DNA from: CAWBBA01 sp963729795
Lineage (GTDB): Bacteria; Desulfobacterota; Desulfomonilia; Desulfomonilales; Desulfomonilaceae
DNA length: 64,000 nt
NCBI GenBank assembly: GCA_963729795.1
Contig: CAVSPC010000058.1
Coordinates: forward strand, 1 to 64,000
Reading direction: 5' to 3'
In this document: piece by piece, positions 1 through 6,939 of the stretch
Layout: every line of letters begins with the position of its first letter
How positions within the stretch are numbered: the first letter of the stretch is position 1
Program-made: the position numbers and the translations under genes
The notes under the pieces: generated by a model
The model's database searches: none
What the model was told of the DNA's origin: nothing
What the model saw: only the letters and a program-made list of their open reading frames with translations

Positions 1-38
1 TGACCCCATCATAGACCCGTTTGGGTCTGAGTGGGTCA
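1..38 (-). terminator. Nested inverted repeat at the end of the leftward phage gene block
   Basis: TGACCC (1-6) pairs with GGGTCA (33-38), and inside it AGACCC (13-18) pairs with GGGTCT (23-28) around a GTTT loop. The outer arm contains the stop codon of the spike gene. The position immediately after the last leftward gene fits a transcription terminator. There is no clear T-run inside the window because the sequence starts here. Confidence 0.5.
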
Positions 39-1520
39 GGATTGGATGTTGTAGTAGTAGATGTAGGTGGTGTTGGCCTGGTTGATGGCCGGTGCGGTGG
101 TCACGCCGATGTCGAACCCGTTGACCCCGGACACCACGTACAGGCCGAGCGCCGCGGTGACGGCGTTGCCGGGGGTGACGGTCACCGCGGGGGCGGACAC
201 GTAGGAGGTGGCGTAGGCGATGCCGACGAACAGGCCGGTGGTCGTCGCGGTGCCGGTGCCGACGGTGACCTTCCCGTCGACGTCGGATCCGGTCAGGACC
301 GGTGACGGCGGGGTGGTGCCCGCGGCGGCATCGTTGAACGCGGTGGCGGTGGAGCCGACGAGGCGGTGCTGTTTCAGCTGGGAGTCCTGGGCGTAGAGGA
401 CGACGGAGGTGCCCAGGAATGTCTGGGTGTTCATGCCGTCCAGGCGGTTGGTGTCCGCGCGCAGGAACAGGACCCCGCCGCCGTTGACCTGGGCGACCAG
501 GCCCTGGCCCTTCGTGGACGGCACGGCCGGGGCCTGGGCGTGGTTGCCGAGCAGGTTGATGTCGGCGTCGGTCTGCGCCGAGCCGGCGGTCAGGGCGTAG
601 TACTGGTAGGCGCCCACACCGGAGGACGGTTCGGTGCAGCCGACGAAGTTCCCACTGACGACGGAGCCGCGGCCGGACAGCTGGGTCAGGCCGATGCCCT
701 CGTAGAACGCGGCGGCGGTGGACTGGATGCCGAAGTCCTCGATGTAGTTGTCGACCACGCGGGTGGCGAAGCACGCGCCGAGCGCGATGGCGTTCTGCTG
801 GATGCCGTAGAGGTGGTTGCCTCTGATCAGCCAGCCGGCACCGCGGTCCATCACGATGCCGTTGACCCCGATGGTGGCGAAGATCGAATCGGTGAGGAAC
901 CCGTCGGTGTTGGAGATGTTGTTGGAGCACACCTGGCGCAGGCCCGACGCGGCGGGGGAGTCGACGCGGACCCGGTCGATCCGGTTCTCCGAGGCGGTGT
1001 TGATGGCGACGGTGGTGCCGTTGGCTGTGGTGTCGGTCAGGCGGATTCCGTCGACGGGTGCGTTGACGACCTGCACCCCCTGGATCAGGGACCAGAAGTT
1101 GTACAGGATGATCCCGCAGGCGGTGGCCGTGTTCGAGGCCTTCGTGCCGTCGAGGTTGAGGTTCGTGATGGAGATCGGGTTGTCGACGGTGTTCTGGTTG
1201 GCGACCCACGCGGAGGGCACGAGCAGGGCGGAGACCCCGCCGGCGGCGGTGATGTTCGCGCCGGCGGCCTGTTTGATGGTGGTCCCGGCCTGGCCGTAGC
1301 CGTAGCCGGATCCGGTGTAGGCGCGGAACCCGGGCAGGTTCAAGGCGGCGTTGATGTAGTAGGTGCCGGGCTGGAACACGGCGGTGGTCCGGATGGGCAG
1401 GGCGTTGATGGCGGCTTGGAGGGCGGGGGTGTCGGTGGCGCCGGTGGTGTCCCCGGACGGGGCGGGCATGGTGATGCCGGGGTTGGACGCGAACTGCTGG
1501 CCGAGTGGGTACAGGGGCAT
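36..1520 (-). CDS. Beta-helix (pectate-lyase-like) spike or receptor-binding protein
   Basis: The 494-residue protein is Ala/Gly/Thr/Asn-rich. Its N-terminal part (about residues 20-60) resembles the start of phage beta-helix spikes, with a DTPALQAAINALP segment that sets up a right-handed helix, followed by short repeating beta-rungs containing Asn and Gly turns up to about residue 400. The C-terminal part is a smaller beta-rich domain. Such proteins normally bind or cleave surface glycans of the host. I see no obvious catalytic triad. The ATG start overlaps the stop of the upstream gene by one base, and this is the last gene of the leftward block, where host-recognition genes could lie. A role in adsorption is inferred from fold and context. 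Confidence 0.7.
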   Translation of the reverse strand: MPLYPLGQQFASNPGITMPAPSGDTTGATDTPALQAAINALPIRTTAVFQPGTYYINAALNLPGFRAYTGSGYGYGQAGTTIKQAAGANITAAGGVSALLVPSAWVANQNTVDNPISITNLNLDGTKASNTATACGIILYNFWSLIQGVQVVNAPVDGIRLTDTTANGTTVAINTASENRIDRVRVDSPAASGLRQVCSNNISNTDGFLTDSIFATIGVNGIVMDRGAGWLIRGNHLYGIQQNAIALGACFATRVVDNYIEDFGIQSTAAAFYEGIGLTQLSGRGSVVSGNFVGCTEPSSGVGAYQYYALTAGSAQTDADINLLGNHAQAPAVPSTKGQGLVAQVNGGGVLFLRADTNRLDGMNTQTFLGTSVVLYAQDSQLKQHRLVGSTATAFNDAAAGTTPPSPVLTGSDVDGKVTVGTGTATTTGLFVGIAYATSYVSAPAVTVTPGNAVTAALGLYVVSGVNGFDIGVTTAPAINQANTTYIYYYNIQS

Positions 1521-1813
1521 CAGGCGCTCACCTCGGTGACGAGCAGGGCGGCGGTGCCGGCGGCGGTGATCCCGGAGATCGGGCCGATGTAGATGGATCC
1601 GCCGGCCATGGGCAGCTCGTAGTAGTAGCCGGCGGGGATCGCCGCCGTGTAGGCGGCGGTGGTGGCGGTGAAGCCGAAGGCGATCAGTGCGGTGGCCCCG
1701 CCGAGTGGGTTGGTGATGGTCAGCTGGCCGCGGCGGGGGTTGAAGAACGCGACCGTGGTGTTGGCGTTGGTGACGTTCACGGCGGTGATCACCGGTGTCT
1801 GCAGGACGCCCAT
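1520..1813 (-). CDS. Small beta-rich candidate virion protein
   Basis: This 97-residue protein has alternating hydrophobic and Thr/Ala residues with a central RRGQLTITNP segment, typical of a small beta-sandwich. It has no membrane segment or cysteine. It lies directly before the spike gene with a one-base stop/start overlap, so it could be a spike base or capsid-decoration protein. I do not recognise the family. Confidence 0.6.
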   Translation of the reverse strand: MGVLQTPVITAVNVTNANTTVAFFNPRRGQLTITNPLGGATALIAFGFTATTAAYTAAIPAGYYYELPMAGGSIYIGPISGITAAGTAALLVTEVSA

Positions 1814-1816
1814 GGT

Positions 1817-2164
1817 TCAGCTCCCGGGTTTGGTCATGTCCAGGCCGGGCCCGGTGGACAGGCCCTGTCTGAGTGCGTGCTCGTACTGGGAGACGAGGTA
1901 TCCGCACATGAGCAGGGTCCCGATCACCGGCCAGGCCTCCCCGATCAGCAGGGATGTGGCGATGCCCAGGCCGGTGGCCAGGCCGGTGGCCTGGATCTCC
2001 CCGCGGCGGATCCACCGGCGGGTGTGCTCGGCCTGCCCCTGCGATCCGGAGAACGTGGCGATGGTGAAGAACGAGGGGAGGAACCCGGAGTAGAAGTTGG
2101 GGATCTCGGCGACGACCATGACGAACAGGGCGACGGCTTCGTAGCGTCCACGCTCGGCGGCCAT
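1817..2164 (-). CDS. Small membrane protein, two or three predicted spans
   Basis: The 115-residue protein has hydrophobic stretches at about residues 8-37 and 60-90, with a charged loop (RRWIRRGE) between them. The ATG overlaps the upstream stop codon by one base, and 3 bases separate its stop from the next gene. In this gene block it could be a component of the internal virion membrane or a holin. The sequence does not decide between these. Confidence 0.6.
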   Translation of the reverse strand: MAAERGRYEAVALFVMVVAEIPNFYSGFLPSFFTIATFSGSQGQAEHTRRWIRRGEIQATGLATGLGIATSLLIGEAWPVIGTLLMCGYLVSQYEHALRQGLSTGPGLDMTKPGS

Positions 2165-2928
2165 CAGGCCAGACCTACCCACCAGGTCGCCGCCGCGTTC
2201 AGCGACTGCGAGCCCAGTGCGATGGTCGCGGGCAGGGACGTCTGGGCGGCCGGGCCGACGAGGAACCGGGCGGATGCGGCGGCCAGGTTGGCGTTGCCGA
2301 CGCTGACGGAGTTCGCGGTCAGCCCGGCGCCGGCCTGCAGGGTCGGCAGGGTCGTGCCGGTGGCCAGAACCGCGGCGTAGTAGGTGCCCGAGAGGACCTG
2401 TACGGGTGTGGTCAGCGAGGCGGCGAGGAACCCGGCCGATCCGAACGCGGTGGTCTGGTCGGCGGTGACGCCCAGTTGCTGGCCGAGGTTGTTGTACAGG
2501 CCCAGGAAGTTCCGGTTGCTGGTCAGCGTGTTGCCGGCGGTGGTGATGGTGATACAGATCTTGCTGATGGTCCCCGGCCATCCCACGCGCACGCGCATCA
2601 GGTAGACCGTCGCCGAGGTGGTCAGGATCGTGGCGTTCCCGGCCGAGGCCGGGTCCATGTTCCAGGTGATCAAGCCGTTGCCGGTGGAGTCCGGTTCCGC
2701 ATCCACCAGGGTGGATGTCGCGCCGTCGGGGGCGAGGAACGTGGGCTGCCCGGTGGTCGGGTCGGCATACATGACCGCCCCGATGGCGGCGGGGACCGCG
2801 GCCGGGGCCGCGGTACGGGAGCGCAGGATCAGCTGCGGCACGCTAAGCGTGGTCCCGTCGGAGCTGACGATGATCTCGTCGACCCCGGGCAGGCCGGCGA
2901 TTCCCTGGACGGTGAACGGTGCGCTCAT
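2164..2928 (-). CDS. Candidate fibre or spike-associated protein
   Basis: The 254-residue protein starts with a short segment (VQGIAGLPGVDEIIVSSDG) and ends with a Thr/Ala/Gly-rich beta domain of about 150 residues. That domain resembles the C-terminal receptor-binding parts of minor tail or fibre proteins in actinobacterial phages. There is no signal peptide or membrane helix. The ATG overlaps the upstream stop by four bases. Its position beside the beta-helix spike gene suggests that the two act together in adsorption. The function is inferred. Confidence 0.6.
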   Translation of the reverse strand: MSAPFTVQGIAGLPGVDEIIVSSDGTTLSVPQLILRSRTAAPAAVPAAIGAVMYADPTTGQPTFLAPDGATSTLVDAEPDSTGNGLITWNMDPASAGNATILTTSATVYLMRVRVGWPGTISKICITITTAGNTLTSNRNFLGLYNNLGQQLGVTADQTTAFGSAGFLAASLTTPVQVLSGTYYAAVLATGTTLPTLQAGAGLTANSVSVGNANLAAASARFLVGPAAQTSLPATIALGSQSLNAAATWWVGLA

Positions 2929-3134
2929 GCGGTCCTCCTCCTCTCGGCTGGTGGGGCGGGCACGGCCCAGTGCGCGCCCCGGTCGTTGCGGTGCTCGATC
3001 AGCTCCGCCCGGTCATAGGCCTGCTTCGTCTCCAGGACCGCGATACGGGTCCGGGTCCGGACGCCGTCGACGAGGACGGCGGCCACGATCGGGACCACGA
3101 TCGCCAGGGCCTGCAGGACCTGGCCGGCGTCCAT
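2925..3134 (-). CDS. Single-span membrane protein with coiled-coil tail
   Basis: This is a 69-residue protein. Residues 5-24 form one membrane helix, followed by a charged helical segment (VRTRTRIAVLETKQAYDRAE) that could form a coiled coil, and a basic C-terminus. This layout is common in small phage membrane proteins placed near holin or lysis genes, and also fits a virion membrane peptide. It overlaps the downstream gene by four bases. Confidence 0.55.
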   Translation of the reverse strand: MDAGQVLQALAIVVPIVAAVLVDGVRTRTRIAVLETKQAYDRAELIEHRNDRGAHWAVPAPPAERRRTA

Positions 3135-3140
3135 CGCGGC

Positions 3141-3563
3141 CTAGAGGAGGACTTCGTAGGAGATCACGTAGGAGTGCGCGGTGGTCAGCGCCACCCCCGC
3201 GGAGATCTGGAAGCTGGAGGCGAGGACCGTGGTCGCGGCGAACGCGATGGCCGCGGCGTTCGCGGAGTCGTAGCCGGTCACGATCACCGCGCGCGGCACC
3301 GCCGGCAGGGAGTTCGCGAACGTCACCACCGCGACGGCGCCGGCGGCCTGGCCGCCACCGCCGGTGACCGGGTTGAGCGTGAACGTCCCGTACATGTCGA
3401 CCGCGCTGACGGCGGTCACGGTCGGGGCGGCGCCGGCCGCGGTGGTCCCGGCGATGGTGCCGGCCGCGGTGGTCGACACGGCGCCGGCGGTCAGGGCGAC
3501 GCCGGTGGCCACGGGGGAGTGGCCGTAGGCGTCCAGTACCTGGGTCACGTTCGCTGCTGGCAT
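3141..3563 (-). CDS. Beta-rich candidate virion protein
   Basis: The 140-residue protein is very rich in Ala, Thr, Val and Gly, with few charged residues and no cysteine. Its C-terminal half (SLPAVPRAVIVTGYDSANAA) has the pattern of a small beta-sandwich such as is found in phage fibre heads. A Shine-Dalgarno-like AGGAG lies upstream (about 3573-3577 on the complementary strand), preceded by a parS-like site. The family is not recognised. Confidence 0.6.
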   Translation of the reverse strand: MPAANVTQVLDAYGHSPVATGVALTAGAVSTTAAGTIAGTTAAGAAPTVTAVSAVDMYGTFTLNPVTGGGGQAAGAVAVVTFANSLPAVPRAVIVTGYDSANAAAIAFAATTVLASSFQISAGVALTTAHSYVISYEVLL

Positions 3564-3585
3564 CGCTGTTTCTCCTCGAGTGGAT

Positions 3586-3599
3586 GTTTCACGTGAAAC
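3586..3599. other. parS-like palindrome GTTTCACGTGAAAC (site 1)
   Basis: This is an exact 14-bp palindrome identical to the core of the bacterial chromosomal parS site recognised by ParB. With the T at 3585 it matches 15 of the 16 bases of TGTTTCACGTGAAACA. It is intergenic, between two leftward genes. That ParB binds it is inferred from identity to the known motif. Confidence 0.7.
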
Positions 3600-3606
3600 G
3601 GTGGGG

Positions 3607-4158
3607 TCAGGGGACGAAGACGGTGTCCCCGGGCTGGATGTTCGACGGGCTCTTGCGCTTGGCGCGCAGCTGGGCGTTCTTCGGGTCGTTCCACACGGTC
3701 TGCCAGTTGCGGATGCCGTAGTGGGAGGCGATGCCGGCGATGGTCGACTGCCATGGCGGGTGCTTCGCGGTCCACTTGGTGACCTTCACCGTGCCGTGCC
3801 CGGCCGGCTTGGTCACCGTCGGGGTCTTCGACGGGGCCGAGGGGGTGGCCGGTGCGGGTACCGGTTCGGTGTCGTTGACGGTGACGTTGACGGGTACGGC
3901 GGCCGGGGCCGGGGCGCTGACGGGTCCGGGGATCTGGTTCTGGATGACGAACTGCGGCACGTCGGCGCTGGACGTGGTCGCGGCGGTGGACGTCGTGGAG
4001 GCGGCGGCCGCGGCGGCGTTCTGGTTCTTCGCGTAGAGGAAGTAGTAGCCGACGGCGAGCACGGTGACGATGGCCATCCACTGCCACACGGCCAGCGGGC
4101 CGGCCTTGGAGGTGAGGAAGTTCCCTCCGCCGCCGCCACCGCCCTGGTCGTCGTCCAT
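3607..4158 (-). CDS. Membrane-anchored LysM protein
   Basis: The 183-residue protein has a short Gly-rich N-terminus, one membrane span (about residues 23-42, QWMAIVTVLAVGYYFLYA), a long Ala/Thr/Pro/Val-rich linker, and a C-terminal LysM-like domain (about 130-183). That domain has the typical order: I-A-xx-Y-G-I start, W-xx-V-W-N-D-P-xN, and a final I-Q-P-G-D-xxFVP. LysM binds peptidoglycan. A single-span anchor plus LysM suits a virion membrane protein that docks to the cell wall during entry. The ATG start overlaps the upstream stop. Confidence 0.8.
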   Translation of the reverse strand: MDDDQGGGGGGGNFLTSKAGPLAVWQWMAIVTVLAVGYYFLYAKNQNAAAAAASTTSTAATTSSADVPQFVIQNQIPGPVSAPAPAAVPVNVTVNDTEPVPAPATPSAPSKTPTVTKPAGHGTVKVTKWTAKHPPWQSTIAGIASHYGIRNWQTVWNDPKNAQLRAKRKSPSNIQPGDTVFVP

Positions 4159-4502
4159 CAGATCACCACCTCGCTCGGCGGGTTCATCGTCCACTCCCAC
4201 CCGGACGTCTGGACCCGGGTGCAGTTCGGGGACATCGATGCCGGGTGCGCGCCGTAGAGGGGGTGGGGTCCGGTGTGGACCTGGTCCAGTTCGCCCGGGT
4301 GGGCGACGAAGTGTGGGTACACCGCGGGCGGCTGGGGGTCCGGGGACAGGCGGGTGCCCAGGCGCATCCGCCTGTTGGAGCGGGTCCCGAGGTCGGTGTA
4401 GCCCTGGTCCTGGGGCATGGGTGCCGCGGTGGCGCGGGCGATCGCCCAGGCCGAGGCGGCCACGGCCAGGGCGAGGATCCCGAACTGCTGGGGCCTGGTC
4501 AT
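4158..4502 (-). CDS. Small protein with N-terminal membrane segment
   Basis: The 114-residue protein has residues 7-27 (GILALAVAASAWAIARATAA) as a signal peptide or membrane anchor. The remainder is polar, Pro-rich and rich in His and Arg, with no recognised domain. It overlaps both neighbours by a few bases, showing translational coupling. It could be a virion membrane component. The function is unknown. Confidence 0.55.
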   Translation of the reverse strand: MTRPQQFGILALAVAASAWAIARATAAPMPQDQGYTDLGTRSNRRMRLGTRLSPDPQPPAVYPHFVAHPGELDQVHTGPHPLYGAHPASMSPNCTRVQTSGWEWTMNPPSEVVI

Positions 4503-5299
4503 CGGCCCCACCGCGCGCCCATGCCGGGCATCCGCAGCGTCGGCTGGGTGGGCATCGGGTTGGGGGTGTCCCCGCCCTGGTGGACGACCGTCTGGGAGTA
4601 CGACTGCCCGGCGATCCTGCTGTTGGACGGGCGGTTGACCCGGACCGGGCGCATCTGCGGGACGGCGTCGTAGCGGGAGCGGGTCTGCACGTGGCCGGGC
4701 ACGGTGGGGGAGTGGCGGCCGTAGGGGGCTCCGCCGCGGGTGCGCTGCGGGCCGTCCAGCGGCGAGCCGACAGGTGGTCCCTGGACGACGCCGCGGGAAC
4801 CGTAGGGCCGGTACAGGCCCGGTGTGCCGCCGTAGACGTTCGACCAGGTGTCCCCGCGGGTGCCCAGCGCGTAGTCGCGCTGGGCGACCACGGTGCGCCC
4901 GTCGCAGGCGAGGCCCTCGGCGATCACGGTCAGCGCCTTGGGGGCCTCGTTGTCCTCCCACCGGGTGTGGTCGGTGCCGATCAGCCACGTCTCCTGCCGG
5001 GCCACCACCCGCAGGCTGGGCCGGGCCGGGCCGGATGCGAGCGGGTTGGGCACGCCGGAGTTGCTCGGGGCGGCGTTGTGCTTGGACGTGCCGGCGTCCA
5101 GGTAGGGGTGACGGTCGCGGGCCTGGAGGGTGTTGTTCCCGGATGCGGCGGCGGCGATCGCGCGCGCGACGAACCGCAGGCCGCCCCAGCCGGTGGTGGG
5201 CTGCTCCTCCTGGGTGATCATCCCGTTGCCGGCGGCCAGGGCGACGGGGGTGCCCTGGCGCAGGCGGGGCTGCTGGCCGAGGTCGGCGATCATCACCAT
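4499..5299 (-). CDS. Unrecognised phage protein, candidate virion component
   Basis: The 266-residue soluble protein has no membrane span. The middle carries Trp/Thr/Arg-rich segments such as RQETWLIGTDHTRWEDNEAP and the C-terminus is Pro/Arg/Gly-rich and basic. An open frame runs further upstream to 5461, but the ATG at 5299 is preferred because the extension reads like out-of-frame GC-rich sequence and overlaps another small gene. I do not recognise the family. It sits between membrane-protein genes of the virion block. Confidence 0.6.
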   Translation of the reverse strand: MVMIADLGQQPRLRQGTPVALAAGNGMITQEEQPTTGWGGLRFVARAIAAAASGNNTLQARDRHPYLDAGTSKHNAAPSNSGVPNPLASGPARPSLRVVARQETWLIGTDHTRWEDNEAPKALTVIAEGLACDGRTVVAQRDYALGTRGDTWSNVYGGTPGLYRPYGSRGVVQGPPVGSPLDGPQRTRGGAPYGRHSPTVPGHVQTRSRYDAVPQMRPVRVNRPSNSRIAGQSYSQTVVHQGGDTPNPMPTQPTLRMPGMGARWGR

Positions 5300-5448
5300 G
5301 AGCCGCCCCCGGTGCCCGCCTTGATCACGTTGGACACCGCCGTGCCCGCGTTGGACACCAGGGTGGGCCCCTGGCTCTTGGGGCGGACCAGGACGAACAG
5401 GATGATCACGTAGCCGAACAGAACCAGCCACTTGCCGCCAGCCCACAT
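5293..5448 (-). CDS. Tiny single-span membrane protein A
   Basis: The 51-residue protein begins MWAGGKW, has one hydrophobic span (LVLFGYVIILFVLV), and then an RPKSQGPTLVSNAGTAVSN tail. It resembles the next upstream gene (5451-5603): both have a short N-terminus, one span ending in VLVRP, and a 25-30-residue Ala/Gly/Val tail. The pair looks like a tandem duplication. Such peptides fit the protein-rich internal membrane of tectivirus-like virions. Confidence 0.6.
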   Translation of the reverse strand: MWAGGKWLVLFGYVIILFVLVRPKSQGPTLVSNAGTAVSNVIKAGTGGGSW

Positions 5449-5450
5449 GA

Positions 5451-5603
5451 TTAGCCTCCACGCTGTACGTAGCCGGTGGCCGTGCCGACGACGGCCGTGA
5501 TTGCGTTGCCCCAGGTGACCACGCCGGTCGCGGCCGGGCTGCCTGGGCGGACGAGCACCACGAGGATCGCGGCGAAGAGCGTGAACACGATGATCTGCGT
5601 CAT
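5451..5603 (-). CDS. Tiny single-span membrane protein B
   Basis: The 50-residue protein starts MTQIIVFTLFAAILVVLVRP and continues with a weakly hydrophobic tail that could re-enter a membrane. It shares the VLVRP span boundary and overall length with the neighbouring 5293-5448 product. It overlaps the upstream gene stop by four bases. A virion membrane role is inferred. Confidence 0.6.
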   Translation of the reverse strand: MTQIIVFTLFAAILVVLVRPGSPAATGVVTWGNAITAVVGTATGYVQRGG

Positions 5604-6436
5604 CCCAGCTGCCCAGCGTTCCCCGCGTATCCGGGCACCTTGGCGGTGACCTGGCCCGGCACCACGCTCAGGACGGGGCCGGAGATCGAGCCGGGCGCGC
5701 GGCCGGCGACGACGCCGGGGACCTCGCCGGGCACGGATCCGGGGACCTGGCCGGCCACCGCGCCCGGGGATGGAGCGGTGGCCGGGGTCTGGGTCGACGG
5801 GCCGAACATCATCGTCAGGCCCGTCGCGACGTCGGTGGCGTTGACCAGGGTCCCCACCGTGACCAGGCCACCGAACGCCGCGGCGATCCGCCCCGAGCGC
5901 GGCCCGTTGGACAGCAGGGCGAGGATGAAGAACGTGATGCACACCGCGGTCAGCCGCGCCATCGGCTGGGCCAGGGTCAGCTGCGCGGCGACCTCCGCGG
6001 CGGTCTGGTCCTTGCTGCGGGGCTTCAGGAACGGCGACGCGCCGACGAGCAGGACGCACGCGGCGAACTCCGCCAGGATGATCCGCCGGTACGTCGCCCC
6101 GGAGCCGCCCGTGACGAACGACGTGGGCGGGGGGGCCTCGGCGGTGCGCTGGCGCCAGGTCCGGGCCGCCTCGTCGTCGGCGGGGGACTCGCTGCGCTGC
6201 TTCGGGCGCGACGAGGTCGATCTGGCCGGCGATGGGGTCCCGGACGTCTGGCGGGCGGGGCCCTGCGTGGTGCGCTTGGTGGGGGTCTTCCTCTTCGTTC
6301 CCGACCTGGTTCCACGTGAAACATTGCGGGGGGCGCGGGTGCCGGAGCCTGCCGCCCTGGCACCCGCGCCCGTGCCGGCCGCCGCGCCCGAGCCGGCCGC
6401 GGCGGTGGATGCGCCTTCGGCGATCATCACGCTCAT
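5600..6436 (-). CDS. Membrane protein with disordered basic N-terminus and VPG-rich tail
   Basis: The 278-residue protein has three parts. Residues 1-105 are low-complexity Ala/Gly/Ser/Arg/Thr/Lys, basic and probably disordered. Hydrophobic spans follow at about 115-132, 160-180 and 188-215. The last 60 residues are rich in PG and VPG steps (for example PGSVPGEVPGVVAGRAPG), reminiscent of elastin-like sequence. The ATG at 6436 is preferred to the longer open frame because it overlaps the upstream stop by four bases. The coding sequence contains a parS-like site (6309-6322). The function is unknown. The basic tail could contact DNA under a virion membrane. Confidence 0.6.
   Translation of the reverse strand: MSVMIAEGASTAAAGSGAAAGTGAGARAAGSGTRAPRNVSRGTRSGTKRKTPTKRTTQGPARQTSGTPSPARSTSSRPKQRSESPADDEAARTWRQRTAEAPPPTSFVTGGSGATYRRIILAEFAACVLLVGASPFLKPRSKDQTAAEVAAQLTLAQPMARLTAVCITFFILALLSNGPRSGRIAAAFGGLVTVGTLVNATDVATGLTMMFGPSTQTPATAPSPGAVAGQVPGSVPGEVPGVVAGRAPGSISGPVLSVVPGQVTAKVPGYAGNAGQLG
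6309..6322. other. parS-like palindrome with one mismatch (site 2)
   Basis: GTTCCACGTGAAAC differs from the parS core GTTTCACGTGAAAC at one position and is followed by A as in the consensus. It lies inside the 5600-6436 gene, about 2.7 kb from site 1 and 3.0 kb from site 3. Confidence 0.5.
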
Positions 6437-6630
6437 GGCTTCTCCTTCGTCTGGGCGCGGCGGGCGATCTCTTGCAGGATGGTGGTCATGTAGTTGTTCG
6501 AGGTCTGCTGCTCGGGCAGGAACTGCTGGCCCTCCAAGGCGATGAAGAACGCCAGGCCGGCCAGCCACAGCAGCAGGATCGCCAGGCCGAGGCGGACCGC
6601 GGACCCGCCGCGGTCCTCACCCTCGGCCAC
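6433..6630 (-). CDS. Small single-span membrane protein
   Basis: The 65-residue protein has an acidic N-terminus (MAEGEDRGG), one span at about 13-32 (LGLAILLLWLAGLAFFIALE), and an amphipathic charged C-terminus. It overlaps the downstream gene by four bases. It belongs to a run of at least six tiny membrane-protein genes flanking the capsid gene. Confidence 0.6.
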   Translation of the reverse strand: MAEGEDRGGSAVRLGLAILLLWLAGLAFFIALEGQQFLPEQQTSNNYMTTILQEIARRAQTKEKP

Positions 6631-6634
6631 CGGG

Positions 6635-6739
6635 TCAGCCGTTCGGCTTGCGGCCGAACAGGTTCGCGGGGCTCGTGGCGGGCACGAACGCGACGAGCAG
6701 CATCCCGAGGATGAACGGGATGATCCAGTGCTTCAGCAT
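6635..6739 (-). CDS. 34-residue membrane peptide
   Basis: The peptide is short and mostly hydrophobic: MLKHWIIPFILGMLLVAFVP, then a polar tail ending GRKPNG. A strong Shine-Dalgarno AAGGAGGA lies about 7 bases before the ATG. The good ribosome site and correct spacing to its neighbours support it despite its small size. It is a likely virion membrane or holin-type peptide. Confidence 0.6.
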   Translation of the reverse strand: MLKHWIIPFILGMLLVAFVPATSPANLFGRKPNG

Positions 6740-6752
6740 CTTGACTCCTCCT

Positions 6753-6929
6753 TCACTTCAGGACGACGCGGGAGAGCAGGCCGACGAGGATGATCTCCGC
6801 GGCGACCAGGGCGAGCATGGACAACACGGTGGGGTGCCAGCCGCCGGGGCCGACCCCGGACGCGCCGCCCGGTGAGCTGATCGGCGCCACTCCCTGCGGG
6901 GAGGTGCCGGCGTACTTCGAGAACGTCAT
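6753..6929 (-). CDS. 58-residue single-span membrane protein
   Basis: The polar Gly/Pro/Ser-rich N-terminal half (residues 1-32) is followed by one span (about 34-55, VLSMLALVAAEIILVGLL). The gene lies directly downstream of the capsid gene in the same direction, with a 10-base gap. A virion membrane role is inferred from context. Confidence 0.6.
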   Translation of the reverse strand: MTFSKYAGTSPQGVAPISSPGGASGVGPGGWHPTVLSMLALVAAEIILVGLLSRVVLK

Positions 6930-6939
6930 GGTGTGCTCC

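Noticed and set aside
366..1592. Long rightward open frame of 408 codons opposite the beta-helix gene
   Set aside because: It is the complementary-frame shadow of a GC-rich gene: extreme Gly/Val/Asp bias, no domain, and it runs across several leftward genes.
4064..5413. Rightward open frame of 449 codons across the 4158-5448 genes
   Set aside because: It is antisense to several well-spaced leftward genes with overlapping stops and starts, and has low-complexity Gly/Arg/Ala composition.
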